A DNA stretch of 64,000 nucleotides from Aquibium carbonis (lineage in GTDB: Bacteria > Pseudomonadota > Alphaproteobacteria > Rhizobiales > Rhizobiaceae). Of this stretch, positions 10,091-18,647 are shown in pieces. The position numbers and the translations under genes were made by a program. The notes below the pieces were generated by a model. That model was not told the origin of the DNA. It saw only the letters and a list, made by a program, of their open reading frames with translations, and did no database searches. The DNA lies in assembly GCF_003970795.1 (NCBI RefSeq), contig NZ_RWKW01000035.1, positions 124,001 to 188,000 on the forward strand, written 5' to 3'. The number at the start of each line of letters is the position of its first letter. Within the stretch, counting starts at the first letter, position 1.

Positions 10091-11536
10091 ATGGAAACCC
10101 GCCGCATGCCGCGTTTGCCCGGAAGCGCATTGGCTCTCATCTATCTGGCGGTCTGCATGACGCCCGTGGCGCTGGCTGCCACGCGCATCGTCGCGCCGCT
10201 CGATGCCTGGGAGGCCGGCGCGGCGGCGCTCGGGCTCGCCGGCCTGACGGCGATGGCTGTCCAGTTCGTGACATCGGGCCGGTTCGGCATCGTTTCGGGC
10301 CGGCTCGGCATCGACAAGATCATGGCGTTCCACAAGATCGCCGCTCGCTGGGTTCTGCTCGGTCTTCTGCTCCACCCGTTTCTCTACGTCCTGCCGACAT
10401 GGCTGGACGATCCGGCCCTCGGCCAGGAGCGCTTCCTCGCCTATCTGACGTCGCCCCACTACCGCTCCGGCGTGGTTGCCATGGGCGCGTTGCTGCTGCT
10501 GGTCCTCAGTTCCCTCCTGCGCGACCGGCTGCCATGGCGCTACGAGACATGGCGCGCCAGCCACGTCGTCCTTGGCACGCTGGCCATGGTGGCGGGCCTG
10601 CATCACGCCCTGACGACCGGCCGTTTCAGCGCTGCCGGGCTGGTGGAAGGATTCTGGTGGCTGGCTGCGCTCGGCATTGCCGTCGTCCTCGGCATTCTCT
10701 ACGGCTGGCGCTGGTTCCTGCTGCACCGCAGACCATGGCGGCTGGCTTCGGTTCAGAAGGTCGCCGACCGGATGTGGGAACTCGACATCCAGCCGGCTCC
10801 GCACAACCCAGCCTGGCCCTACGAGGCGGGACAGTTCGTCTGGATGACGGTGGGCAGTCGCCGCTTTCCGCTGTTCGACCACCCCTTCTCCATCGCCGAC
10901 AGCCCCAGCCGCGCCGGGCTCAGCCTGATCATCAAGGAGGCGGGGGATTTCACCCGGACAGTCGGCAGTCTCGAAGCCGGCGTCGCGATCGGCATCGATG
11001 GGCCATATGGCGACTTCGTGCTGCCCGGAGACGAGGCGCAGTCGGTGGTGTTGCTGGCCGGCGGCGTCGGCATCGCACCCATCATGGGCCTGTTGCGGGA
11101 CATGGTCGCGCGGCGCGACCCGCGCCCGGTTCGCCTTGCCTATGCGGTCGGGTCGCCGGCGAACTTCGCCTGCCTGCCGGAGATCGAAGCCGCCGGACGC
11201 GTCCTCGACCTGCGCGTCCTGCTCGTCAGCGAGGAGGCCGGGGAGGGCTGGACGGGCCTCGTCGGACGGCTCGACCAGAAGCGGCTCGGCGAACTGCTCG
11301 AGGGCCTGGACGCGAAACGGACGGTCGCGCTGATGTGCGGTCCCGGACCCATGGTCACGGCCGTCTCCGACACGCTGCTCGATCTCGGACTGCCGATGGA
11401 CCATGTCGTCTACGAGCGATTCGACTATGGCGGCGGCGTCAGTTCGCGACAGGACCGTCGGCGGTCGCTCCAGCTGGCGGGCATCGGCGCCGCGCTCGCC
11501 GCTGCGGTGGGGCTTTTGGCGCTGTTCATCGGCTGA
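10091..11536 (+). CDS. Ferric reductase-like membrane flavocytochrome (NADPH oxidase/FRE superfamily)
   Basis: The 481-residue protein has an N-terminal block of about six membrane helices with His residues suited to two b haems (MAFHKIAARW, LLLHPFLY, WRASHVVLG, GLHHAL). A flavodoxin-reductase-type module follows: FAD motif HPFSIADSP, nucleotide-binding glycine motif LLAGGVGIAPIMG, and the C-terminal CGPGPMV. This is the FRE/NOX plan, moving electrons from cytosolic NAD(P)H through FAD and haem b to the periplasmic side. A C-terminal hydrophobic segment adds a possible further anchor. The ATG at 10091 was chosen over a TTG at 10046 because a GGAG lies about 8 bases upstream. The divergent neighbour is a periplasmic pentahaem cytochrome, a plausible electron acceptor. 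Confidence 0.85.
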   Translation: METRRMPRLPGSALALIYLAVCMTPVALAATRIVAPLDAWEAGAAALGLAGLTAMAVQFVTSGRFGIVSGRLGIDKIMAFHKIAARWVLLGLLLHPFLYVLPTWLDDPALGQERFLAYLTSPHYRSGVVAMGALLLLVLSSLLRDRLPWRYETWRASHVVLGTLAMVAGLHHALTTGRFSAAGLVEGFWWLAALGIAVVLGILYGWRWFLLHRRPWRLASVQKVADRMWELDIQPAPHNPAWPYEAGQFVWMTVGSRRFPLFDHPFSIADSPSRAGLSLIIKEAGDFTRTVGSLEAGVAIGIDGPYGDFVLPGDEAQSVVLLAGGVGIAPIMGLLRDMVARRDPRPVRLAYAVGSPANFACLPEIEAAGRVLDLRVLLVSEEAGEGWTGLVGRLDQKRLGELLEGLDAKRTVALMCGPGPMVTAVSDTLLDLGLPMDHVVYERFDYGGGVSSRQDRRRSLQLAGIGAALAAAVGLLALFIG

Positions 11537-11569
11537 GCAACACCGCGACCTTTGCGGCAGCCACGCGAT

Positions 11570-11604
11570 GCCCGCCGGTGGCGACAACCGCGTTGCCGGC
11601 GGGC
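11570..11604 (+). terminator. Possible terminator hairpin after the flavocytochrome gene
   Basis: A 9-bp perfect inverted repeat (GCCCGCCGG / CCGGCGGGC) with a 17-base loop lies 34 bases after the stop codon. It lacks a T run, so it could be only an inefficient or factor-assisted terminator, or a chance GC-rich repeat. Confidence 0.3.
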
Positions 11605-11700
11605 GAGGGACGCCTTACTGGGGGAGACGTGAAATTCCGGAGCAGTGCCCACGGGTCGGACGTCATCTGATCGTACCCGGGCGATACAGGTGATTTGCGC

Positions 11701-13386
11701 ATGACCGATATCGTCTTTCGAGAGATCGCCTTTCTTTTGCTGGGCGCAGCCGCGATCGGCATGATCGGCTCGGCCTTGCGCCAACCCGTCATCGTCAGCT
11801 TCATCGCTGTCGGCATCCTGGCGGCGGCGACGTTCGACCAGACCCATCAGACGACCGAGCAGATCGAATTCCTCGCCGAACTCGGCGTCGCGGTGCTCCT
11901 CTTCCTCGTCGGCCTGAAGCTCGATTGGCGCCTTGTGCGGACGCTCGGCCCCGTGGCGCTGGCCACCGGCTTGGGGCAGGTGCTGTTCACCGCCGTCATC
12001 GGCTTTCTGATCGGCCTGGCGCTGGGTCTCGATACGCGCACCAGCCTCTATGTGGCGATCGCTCTCACCTTCTCGTCCACGATCATCATCGTGAAGCTGC
12101 TCAGCGACAAGCGCGAACTGGAAACGCTGCATGGGCGCATCGCGCTCGGCTTCCTCATCGTCCAGGACATCGTCGTCGTCCTCGCGATGGTGGTGCTGTC
12201 GACGCTGGGCGTCGGCGCCGACGAGGGCCGGCAGGGCCTTGCCGGCATCGCCACCGTCCTCGGATCGCTCGCCGCCACCGGCGTCCTGCTTTTCCTGTTC
12301 GTGCGCTACGTCGCCGATCCGCTGGTCGGCCGGTTGGCGCGTTCGCCGGAGCTGCTGGTCATCGCCGCGCTGGGCTGGGCCGCCGCGGCAGCCGCCGTCG
12401 GCGATCTCGTCGGTCTCGGCAAGGAACTGGGCGGCCTCGTCGCGGGCGTTTCGCTGGGCTCCACGGCCTATCGAGAGATGATTTCGGCCCGCCTGTCGGC
12501 CCTGCGCGACTTCCTGCTCCTGTTCTTCTTCCTCTCGATCGGCGCATCGCTGGATCTGTCGACGCTCGGCCAGGACCTGTCGCGCGCCGTCGTGTTCTCG
12601 CTCTTCGTGCTGATCGGAAACCCGCTGATCGTGCTGCTCATCATGGCCTGGATGGGCTATCGCGCCCGCACCGGCTTCCTGGCCGGCCTGACCGTGGCGC
12701 AGATCTCGGAATTCTCGCTCATCTTCATGGCCATGGGACTGAGCCTCGGCCACGTGCAGGAATCGGCGATCGGGCTGGTCACACTGGTGGGCCTCGTGAC
12801 GATCGCGATATCGGTTTACATGATCACCTATTCCGAACAGCTCTACCGGTTCGCCGCGCCGTTCCTGAAGCCCTTCGATTTCGGCTGGCACCGCGAAGCC
12901 GCCGACGACGAGTCGCCGCAGGAAAAGGCTGATGCCATCGTCTTCGGGCTCGGACGCTTCGGCGGCCAGATCCTGCGGCGGCTCAATGACGACGGCGTGC
13001 CGACGATGGGCGTCGACGTCGATCCCGTAGTTGTCCGCCGCCTTGCCGCCGACGGTTTCCAGGTCCGCAATGGCGATGTGACCGAGCCGGAATTCTGGAG
13101 CGAACTGCCGCTGGCGCAAGCGCGCTGGATCGTCATCGCCATGCCGCTCGGCTCCGTTCACCTCACCGAGACGGACCCGGGCGAGAGTTTCCTGACCGCC
13201 GTCAGGATGCACGGGTTCAGCGGCCAGATTGCCATGACCGTCCGCAATGCGGAGGAGGCCGACCGGCTCAAGGCGATCGGACGCATCGACCTCGTGCTGC
13301 ATCCCTTCGACGATGCGGCGCTTCTGGCCGTGCGGCAGATCAGGGACATGGACGAGGAACTCGCCGACAGCGAGGCGATGCCCTGA
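11701..13386 (+). CDS. Kef-type monovalent cation:proton antiporter (CPA2) with TrkA-N domain
   Basis: A 561-residue protein. The first ~390 residues form the CPA2 membrane domain with the features of Kef/GerN proteins (ELGVAVLLFLVGLKL, LTFSSTIIIVKLLSDK, AGVSLGSTAYREMI). From about residue 408 there is a Rossmann-type TrkA-N/RCK domain with VFGLGRFGGQI, which binds NAD(H) or similar ligands. This is a K+ or Na+/H+ antiporter of the inner membrane. The frame can open at a TTG at 11695, but an AGGTGA 7 bases before the ATG at 11701 favours the latter. It is a stand-alone gene without a KefF/G partner. Confidence 0.9.
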   Translation: MTDIVFREIAFLLLGAAAIGMIGSALRQPVIVSFIAVGILAAATFDQTHQTTEQIEFLAELGVAVLLFLVGLKLDWRLVRTLGPVALATGLGQVLFTAVIGFLIGLALGLDTRTSLYVAIALTFSSTIIIVKLLSDKRELETLHGRIALGFLIVQDIVVVLAMVVLSTLGVGADEGRQGLAGIATVLGSLAATGVLLFLFVRYVADPLVGRLARSPELLVIAALGWAAAAAAVGDLVGLGKELGGLVAGVSLGSTAYREMISARLSALRDFLLLFFFLSIGASLDLSTLGQDLSRAVVFSLFVLIGNPLIVLLIMAWMGYRARTGFLAGLTVAQISEFSLIFMAMGLSLGHVQESAIGLVTLVGLVTIAISVYMITYSEQLYRFAAPFLKPFDFGWHREAADDESPQEKADAIVFGLGRFGGQILRRLNDDGVPTMGVDVDPVVVRRLAADGFQVRNGDVTEPEFWSELPLAQARWIVIAMPLGSVHLTETDPGESFLTAVRMHGFSGQIAMTVRNAEEADRLKAIGRIDLVLHPFDDAALLAVRQIRDMDEELADSEAMP

Positions 13387-13559
13387 CAGGTCGGTCGTGG
13401 CGCGCGCTTCGGCGCGGCCGGCTCCGGTCGCCCAAGCCGCCAGCCTTGTACTCACCTGTTTCCGGGAGAACGGTTCTATCTGCTCCGACATTCCTCTAGT
13501 TTGCAGGTCGCGGGGGAATCGCCCCCCTTGACTGCGAGACGGAACGAACGGACGGCACG

Positions 13560-14459
13560 ATGCGCACCCATCCCGAAGCACAGTATCTGGACCTGATCGA
13601 GCGCATCCTCGGTACAGGCGACCGCCGCGTCGACCGCACCGGCGTCGGCACGATGTCGGTGTTCGGCGCCATGCTGCGCTTCGACCTGTCGGACGGGACC
13701 ATCCCGGTGCTGACCACCAAGAAGGTCTACTGGAAGACCGCGATCAAGGAGATGCTGTGGTTCCTCACCGGCGGAACCAACATCCGCCAACTGCTTCAGG
13801 AGAACGTTCGAATCTGGACCGACTGGCCGCTTGCCCGCTACCGCCGGGAAACCGGAGAGGCGATCAGCCAGGCGGATTTCGAGGCGCGCGTCCTCGCCGA
13901 CGAGGCCTTCGCCGCGCGCTGGGGCGAACTCGGGCCGGTGTATGGCAAGCAGTGGCGGCGCTGGCTCGGCGCCGACGGACGCGAGCACGACCAGATCACC
14001 GAGGTGATCCGCCTGATCCGGGACAATCCCGGCAGCCGCCGGATGCTGTTTCACGGCTGGAACGTGCCGGAACTGCCGGGCATGGCGTTGCCGCCCTGTC
14101 ATATGGTCTACCAGTTCCACGTTCATTCGAGCGGCCGGCTGAACATGCTGATGTTTCAGCGCTCGGGCGACGCGCTGCTCGGCCTGCCGTTCAATTTCGT
14201 CGGTGCGGCGGCACTGCAGGCCATGGTGGCGCAGCAGACCGGACTGGCGCTGGGAGAGTTCATCTGGATGGGCGGTGACGTGCACCTCTACCTGAACCAT
14301 CTCGACCAGGCGCGGACACAGGCCGGGCGCGAGCCGAAGCCCTTGCCGAAGCTCACGCTCGGGCGCCGGCCCGAAACCATCGACGGCTACCGGATCGAGG
14401 ACTTCGAGGTGACCGGCTACGAGAGCCACCCGGCGATCGTCGCCGACGTCGCTGTATGA
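13560..14459 (+). CDS. thyA: Thymidylate synthase
   Basis: A 299-residue ThyA that methylates dUMP with methylene-tetrahydrofolate, giving dTMP and dihydrofolate. The catalytic cysteine is C180 in ALPPCHMVYQFHV. RTGVGT near the N-terminus and NPGSRRMLF (phosphate-binding arginines) are intact. It is longer than E. coli ThyA (264) because of an insert around RYRRETGEAISQADFEARV, as in Lactobacillus-type enzymes. folA lies two genes downstream, so the dihydrofolate product and its reductase are encoded together. Confidence 0.97.
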   Translation: MRTHPEAQYLDLIERILGTGDRRVDRTGVGTMSVFGAMLRFDLSDGTIPVLTTKKVYWKTAIKEMLWFLTGGTNIRQLLQENVRIWTDWPLARYRRETGEAISQADFEARVLADEAFAARWGELGPVYGKQWRRWLGADGREHDQITEVIRLIRDNPGSRRMLFHGWNVPELPGMALPPCHMVYQFHVHSSGRLNMLMFQRSGDALLGLPFNFVGAAALQAMVAQQTGLALGEFIWMGGDVHLYLNHLDQARTQAGREPKPLPKLTLGRRPETIDGYRIEDFEVTGYESHPAIVADVAV

Positions 14460-14472
14460 GACGAGGAACCCG

Positions 14473-15492
14473 ATGAAACGCTTCCTTGCCACTCTCCTGC
14501 TGGGCGCGACCGCGACCGCCGCGAACGCCAACGACTCGACGGCGCAGCTCGGTGCGGGCGGGCTCGTGCTGTCGCGCAGCGACGTCATCGAGATGGCGCG
14601 CGAGGAGCTGTACCTGTCGAAGGACGCGGTGCGGGTTGACTACGTCTTCCGCAATCGCTCGGACGAGGACGTCGCCGCGATCGTCGCCTTCCCGATGCCC
14701 GATATCGAGGCCAGTCCGTATCACAACGTGTCGATCCCTTTCGACGCGCGCGACGACTTCCTCGGCTTCGAAGTCGTGGTGAATGGCGAAGCGGTGGTCC
14801 CCCAGCTCGAGCAGCGTGCCTTCGCCGTCGGCATCGACGTCACGGCCGATCTGGCCGGGCAAAGGGTGCCCCTGTTTCCCTATGGCGGGCCGGCCGAGAA
14901 GGCGCTCGCCGCGTTGCCGGCCGATATACTCGAGGACTGGCTGGCACGGGGCATCGTGATCATCGAGGAGTTCGATTTCGGCAAGGGCATGCAACGGGTC
15001 GTCACGCCGTTCTGGCGGCTGACGTCGACCTACTGGTGGCGCATGACCTTTCCGGCGGGTGCCGATGTCGAGGTCGCTCACCGATACACGCCCAGCGTCG
15101 GCTCGACCGTCGGCGTCACCTTCTTTTCGCAGAACCGCCTCGGCGGTGACGCGCTCGACGAATACAGACGGCGCTACTGCATGGACACAGGCTTCGAGAA
15201 CGCGGTGCTGAAGGCGGCGAAAGCGTCCCCCGACGGCTACCCGCGTCTTTATGAGACGCGGCTGTCCTATGTCCTGACGACCGGCGGCAACTGGGCCTCG
15301 GGCACGATCGGCGATTTCCGCCTGACCATCGACAAGGGCGATCCGAAGAACATCGTATCGTTCTGCGGGACCGGCGTCCGGAAAACCGGCCCGACGACCT
15401 TCGAGATGCGGGCGACCGACTTTCATCCGGAACGGGATATCGAGGTGTTGATCCTCGAACCGTACCAGGTCGATCCCGGCTCGGGAGGATGA
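14473..15492 (+). CDS. DUF4424-family exported protein
   Basis: A 339-residue protein with a Sec signal peptide (MKRFLATLLLGATATAANA). The mature N-terminus NDSTAQLGAGGLVLSRSD and the FRNRSDEDVAAIVAFPMPDI segment are hallmarks of the DUF4424 family. The rest is a beta-rich region with two to three cysteines. Function is not known for this family. It starts 14 bases after thyA and overlaps the region before folA, so it is probably co-transcribed with them, although a periplasmic protein has no obvious tie to folate metabolism. Confidence 0.85.
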   Translation: MKRFLATLLLGATATAANANDSTAQLGAGGLVLSRSDVIEMAREELYLSKDAVRVDYVFRNRSDEDVAAIVAFPMPDIEASPYHNVSIPFDARDDFLGFEVVVNGEAVVPQLEQRAFAVGIDVTADLAGQRVPLFPYGGPAEKALAALPADILEDWLARGIVIIEEFDFGKGMQRVVTPFWRLTSTYWWRMTFPAGADVEVAHRYTPSVGSTVGVTFFSQNRLGGDALDEYRRRYCMDTGFENAVLKAAKASPDGYPRLYETRLSYVLTTGGNWASGTIGDFRLTIDKGDPKNIVSFCGTGVRKTGPTTFEMRATDFHPERDIEVLILEPYQVDPGSGG

Positions 15493-15494
15493 GC

Positions 15495-16019
15495 ATGACC
15501 GACATCGTCATTCACGTCGCCATGGCAGAGAACGGTGTGATCGGCCGCGACGGGGACATGCCGTGGACGCTCTCCACCGATCTCAAGCGGTTCAAGGTGC
15601 AGACCATGGGCAAGCCCGTCGTGATGGGCCGCAAGACCTTCGCGAGTATCGGCAGGCCCTTGCCCGGGCGGTTGAACATCGTCGTGACCCGCGATCCGGA
15701 CTGGCGCGCCGAGGGCGTGGAGACGGTTCATTCGCTCGACGATGCGCTGACGCTGGCGCGCGTCCGCAGCCGCTGCATGCCGGCGGCCGACGCGATCTGC
15801 ATCATCGGGGGTGGCGAGATCTACGCGCAGGCGATCGACCGGGCAGACCGCCTCGAGGTCACCCACGTTCTGGCTGCGATCGACGGCGACACCCGCTTTC
15901 CGGCAATCGACCCCGCCAGGTGGCGCGTGGTGAGTTCAGCAGATCATCCAGCCGGCGAACGGGACAGCCATGCGACCCGGCATGTCGTGTACGAACGGGC
16001 GGGAACGTCTGCCGGTTGA
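15495..16019 (+). CDS. folA: Dihydrofolate reductase
   Basis: A 174-residue type I DHFR that regenerates tetrahydrofolate with NADPH. Visible features are VAMAENGVIGRDGDMPW (substrate loop), the VVMGRKTFASIGRPLPGR NADPH-binding segment and IIGGGEIYAQAI. The start was placed at 15495 rather than the in-frame ATG at 15489 because GGAGG ends immediately before 15489 and gives correct spacing only for 15495. It is the last gene of the thyA - DUF4424 - folA set and supports thymidylate synthesis. Confidence 0.96.
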   Translation: MTDIVIHVAMAENGVIGRDGDMPWTLSTDLKRFKVQTMGKPVVMGRKTFASIGRPLPGRLNIVVTRDPDWRAEGVETVHSLDDALTLARVRSRCMPAADAICIIGGGEIYAQAIDRADRLEVTHVLAAIDGDTRFPAIDPARWRVVSSADHPAGERDSHATRHVVYERAGTSAG

Positions 16020-16103
16020 ACACGTTTTGAAGAGTTTCGCTTCGTTTCCGTCTTTTTCCGCGACATGGCATCGCAATTCGCCGCATTCACGGCCTATGTC
16101 GCG

Positions 16104-16132
16104 TTGAAAGGCAGGGATCGTATCCCTATAAC
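16104..16132 (+). promoter_or_regulatory. Promoter of hflKC
   Basis: TTGAAA (16104-16109) and TATAAC (16127-16132) are separated by exactly 17 bases, a good match to the housekeeping or heat-shock sigma consensus. The predicted transcription start near 16139 leaves a leader of about 50 bases before the hflK ATG. Confidence 0.55.
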
Positions 16133-16190
16133 ACGGCCATCGGTTCCGCCCTCTCCATGGGGGCGGCGCCCACCAATTGAGAGGACATTC

Positions 16191-17294
16191 ATGCCCTGGA
16201 GCAATCAAAGCGGAGGCGGCGGCCCTTGGGGCGGCGGCGGTGGCAACGGCGGAGGCGGCGGACCCTGGGGGCAGGGACCTCGCGGTCCGAGCGGCCCGAA
16301 GGGAACCCCTCCGGATCTCGAGGACATCATCCGTCGCGGCCAGGACCGGCTGAAGAACGCACTGCCGGGTGGCGGTGGCTTCTCGCCGGCGATCGTCGGC
16401 CTCGTGGCCGTCGGCCTGGTCGCGCTCTGGGCATTCCAGTCGGTGTACACGGTGCAGCCGGACGAACTGGCGGTCGAGTTGCGCTTCGGAAAGCCGAAGG
16501 ACGAGCTCTCCCAGCCGGGCCTGCATTTCCACTGGTGGCCGGTCGAGACGGTCGAAAAGGCCAACACCGCCGAGAAGCTGGTCAACATCGGCGAAGTGCG
16601 GGGCAGCGGCTCTTCCGGCCTGATGCTGTCCGGCGACCAGAACATCGTCGACGTGAAGTTTTCGGTCGCCTATCAGGTCTCCGATCCGGCAGCCTATCTG
16701 TTCAACGTGGCAAGCCCGGACGACACCGTTCGTCAGGTCGCCGAGAGCGCCGTGCGCGAGGTTGTCGGCCGGCGTCCAGCGCAGGACATCTTCCGCGACG
16801 ATCGCCAGGGCATTTCCGACGAAGTGCGACAGATCATCCAGGGATCGCTGGACGATTACAGCGTCGGGATCGCGGTGAACGCGATTTCGATCGAGGACGC
16901 GGCGCCGCCGCGCGAAGTGGCCGATGCGTTCGACGAAGTGCAGCGCGCCGAGCAGGACGAAGACCGTTTCGTCGAGGAATCCAACCAGTATTCCAACCAG
17001 CAGCTCGGTCGGGCGCGCGGTGAAGCCGCCCAGATCCGCGAAGACGCGGCCGCCTATCGGACCCGCGTCGTCCAGGAAGCCGAGGGTGAGGCGCAGCGCT
17101 TCATCTCCGTCTACGACGAATACGCCAAGGCTCCCGACGTGACGCGCCGCCGTCTGTTCCTCGAGACGATGGAACAGGTGCTCAAGGGCTCGAACAAGGT
17201 GATCATCGAGCAGGGTAGCGGAACGGGCGTCGTACCGTATCTGCCGCTTCCCGAACTAGAGCGCCGTGCGACGACCACCGGAGGGACGAACTGA
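16191..17294 (+). CDS. hflK: HflK, SPFH-family modulator of FtsH protease
   Basis: A 367-residue protein with a long Gly-rich N-terminal tail (residues 6-40), one membrane helix (about 65-85) and a prohibitin/SPFH domain (TVQPDELAVELRFGK, PGLHFHWWPVE, then AVREVVGRRPAQDI). The C-terminal half is a helical stalk rich in Glu, Gln and Ala. HflK and HflC form a large periplasmic cage around the membrane protease FtsH and control its access to substrates. The ATG at 16191 has a GAGAGG about 7 bases upstream. Its stop overlaps the hflC start. Confidence 0.95.
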   Translation: MPWSNQSGGGGPWGGGGGNGGGGGPWGQGPRGPSGPKGTPPDLEDIIRRGQDRLKNALPGGGGFSPAIVGLVAVGLVALWAFQSVYTVQPDELAVELRFGKPKDELSQPGLHFHWWPVETVEKANTAEKLVNIGEVRGSGSSGLMLSGDQNIVDVKFSVAYQVSDPAAYLFNVASPDDTVRQVAESAVREVVGRRPAQDIFRDDRQGISDEVRQIIQGSLDDYSVGIAVNAISIEDAAPPREVADAFDEVQRAEQDEDRFVEESNQYSNQQLGRARGEAAQIREDAAAYRTRVVQEAEGEAQRFISVYDEYAKAPDVTRRRLFLETMEQVLKGSNKVIIEQGSGTGVVPYLPLPELERRATTTGGTN

Positions 17295-18304
17295 TGTCGA
17301 ACAGGCTTCCCATCATCGCCGCCATCGTCGCGGTCATCGCCATCATCGCCTATTCGTCCTTCTTCGTGGTCAACGAGCGCCAGCAGGCCATCGTGCTGCG
17401 CTTCGGCGAGATCGTCGACGTCAAGTCGGAGCCGGGCATCTACTTCAAGCTGCCGTTCGGCTTCGTCGAGGCGGACAATGTCCAGTTGATCGAAGACCGC
17501 ATCATGCGCTTCGATCTCGATGACATCCGCGTTCAGGTCTCGGGCGGCAAGTTCTACGAGGTCGATGCCTTCGTCCTCTACCGGATCAACAATCCGCGCA
17601 TCTTCCGCCAGACGGTTTCGGGCTCGGTCCAGCTCGCCGAACAGCGGCTGCGCACCCGTCTCGATGCAGCCCTGCGCCGCGTCTACGGTCTGCGCGGCTT
17701 CGAATCGGCGCTGTCGGAGGAACGCTCGTCGATGATGCGTGAGGTTCGCGACCAGCTTCGCCCCGACGCGACGTCGCTTGGCCTGGAAATCCAGGACGTG
17801 CGTATTCGCCGGACGGACCTGACGCAGGAGGTCTCGCAGCAGACCTACGACCGCATGAAGGCCGAGCGTCTGGCCGAAGCCGAGCGCCTCAGGGCGCGCG
17901 GTCGCGAGGCGGCGCAGCGCATCCGCGCCCGTGCCGACCGCGAGGTGGTGGAGATCATCGCCGAAGCGCGTCGCGAATCGGAGATCCTGCGAGGCGAGGG
18001 CGAAGGTCAGCGGAACGCCATTTTCGCCGACGCCTTCCAGCGCGATCCGGACTTCTTCGACTTCTACCGCTCGATGTCGGCCTACACGGAGTCCCTGCAG
18101 GGCAGCGGCACCTCGATGGTGTTGTCGCCGAACTCGGAGTTCTTCCGCTTCTTCGGCAACGACGCCGGGCGGATGACGGCGCCTGCCAACGGGGCTGCTC
18201 CCGGCGGAGGGCAGGCCGGAACGGCCTCGCCCGCGGGCAATCCGCTGCCGGCTTCCGGTCCGCTCGCGCCAGCGTCCGAGCCGGCGGCTCCGGCCGCCGA
18301 CTGA
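17294..18304 (+). CDS. hflC: HflC, SPFH-family modulator of FtsH protease
   Basis: A 336-residue partner of HflK. An N-terminal membrane helix (IIAAIVAVIAIIAYSSFFVV) is followed by VNERQQAIVLRFGE, the SPFH domain and a charged helical stalk with AEAERLRARGREAAQRIRA. The end is a low-complexity Ala/Pro/Gly tail absent from E. coli HflC. The ATG shares one base with the hflK stop, so translation is coupled. It acts in the inner membrane as the HflKC-FtsH complex. Confidence 0.95.
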   Translation: MSNRLPIIAAIVAVIAIIAYSSFFVVNERQQAIVLRFGEIVDVKSEPGIYFKLPFGFVEADNVQLIEDRIMRFDLDDIRVQVSGGKFYEVDAFVLYRINNPRIFRQTVSGSVQLAEQRLRTRLDAALRRVYGLRGFESALSEERSSMMREVRDQLRPDATSLGLEIQDVRIRRTDLTQEVSQQTYDRMKAERLAEAERLRARGREAAQRIRARADREVVEIIAEARRESEILRGEGEGQRNAIFADAFQRDPDFFDFYRSMSAYTESLQGSGTSMVLSPNSEFFRFFGNDAGRMTAPANGAAPGGGQAGTASPAGNPLPASGPLAPASEPAAPAAD

Positions 18305-18305
18305 C

Positions 18306-18491
18306 ATGCGCGACTTTCTCGGCGCCCTCGGTCTCGTCTTCGTGATCGAGGGCCTCATCTACGGAGGCTTTCCCTCGCTCGCGAGGAAGCTTGCATCGAA
18401 CGTGCTGGAGATGTCCGACAACACCTTGCGATACGGCGGTCTTGCCGCCGTAGCGATCGGCGTCGGCATCGTCTGGCTGGCCCGAGGATAA
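18306..18491 (+). CDS. DUF2065-family small membrane protein
   Basis: A 61-residue protein with two hydrophobic helices and the DUF2065 pattern (FVIEGLIYGGFPSLARKL, then TLRYGGLAAVAIGVGIVWL). The start lies one base after the hflC stop. DUF2065 genes commonly follow hflKC in alpha- and gammaproteobacteria, so a role with the HflKC-FtsH complex is a reasonable inference, but its activity is unknown. Confidence 0.88.
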   Translation: MRDFLGALGLVFVIEGLIYGGFPSLARKLASNVLEMSDNTLRYGGLAAVAIGVGIVWLARG

Positions 18492-18550
18492 CGCAGGAGT
18501 TATCCGATTTGCGCTATCCTCGACCGCAAACTGGCCCTAATTCTCGCTGA

Positions 18551-18589
18551 CGAATGAGCGGGCGCGACACCGTCGCGCCCGCTCATTCG
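18551..18589 (+). terminator. Strong 18-bp hairpin between DUF2065 and the degP-like gene
   Basis: A perfect 18-bp inverted repeat (arms 18551-18568 and 18572-18589) with a 3-base loop lies 60 bases after the DUF2065 stop. It has no T run. It probably ends or attenuates the hflKC transcript, or stabilises an mRNA end, before the protease gene that starts 58 bases later. Confidence 0.55.
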
Positions 18590-18647
18590 CGACGGACGCG
18601 GACAATCGCGGCGCGACAATGAAATTTCCAATCGGGAGAACGTCACG

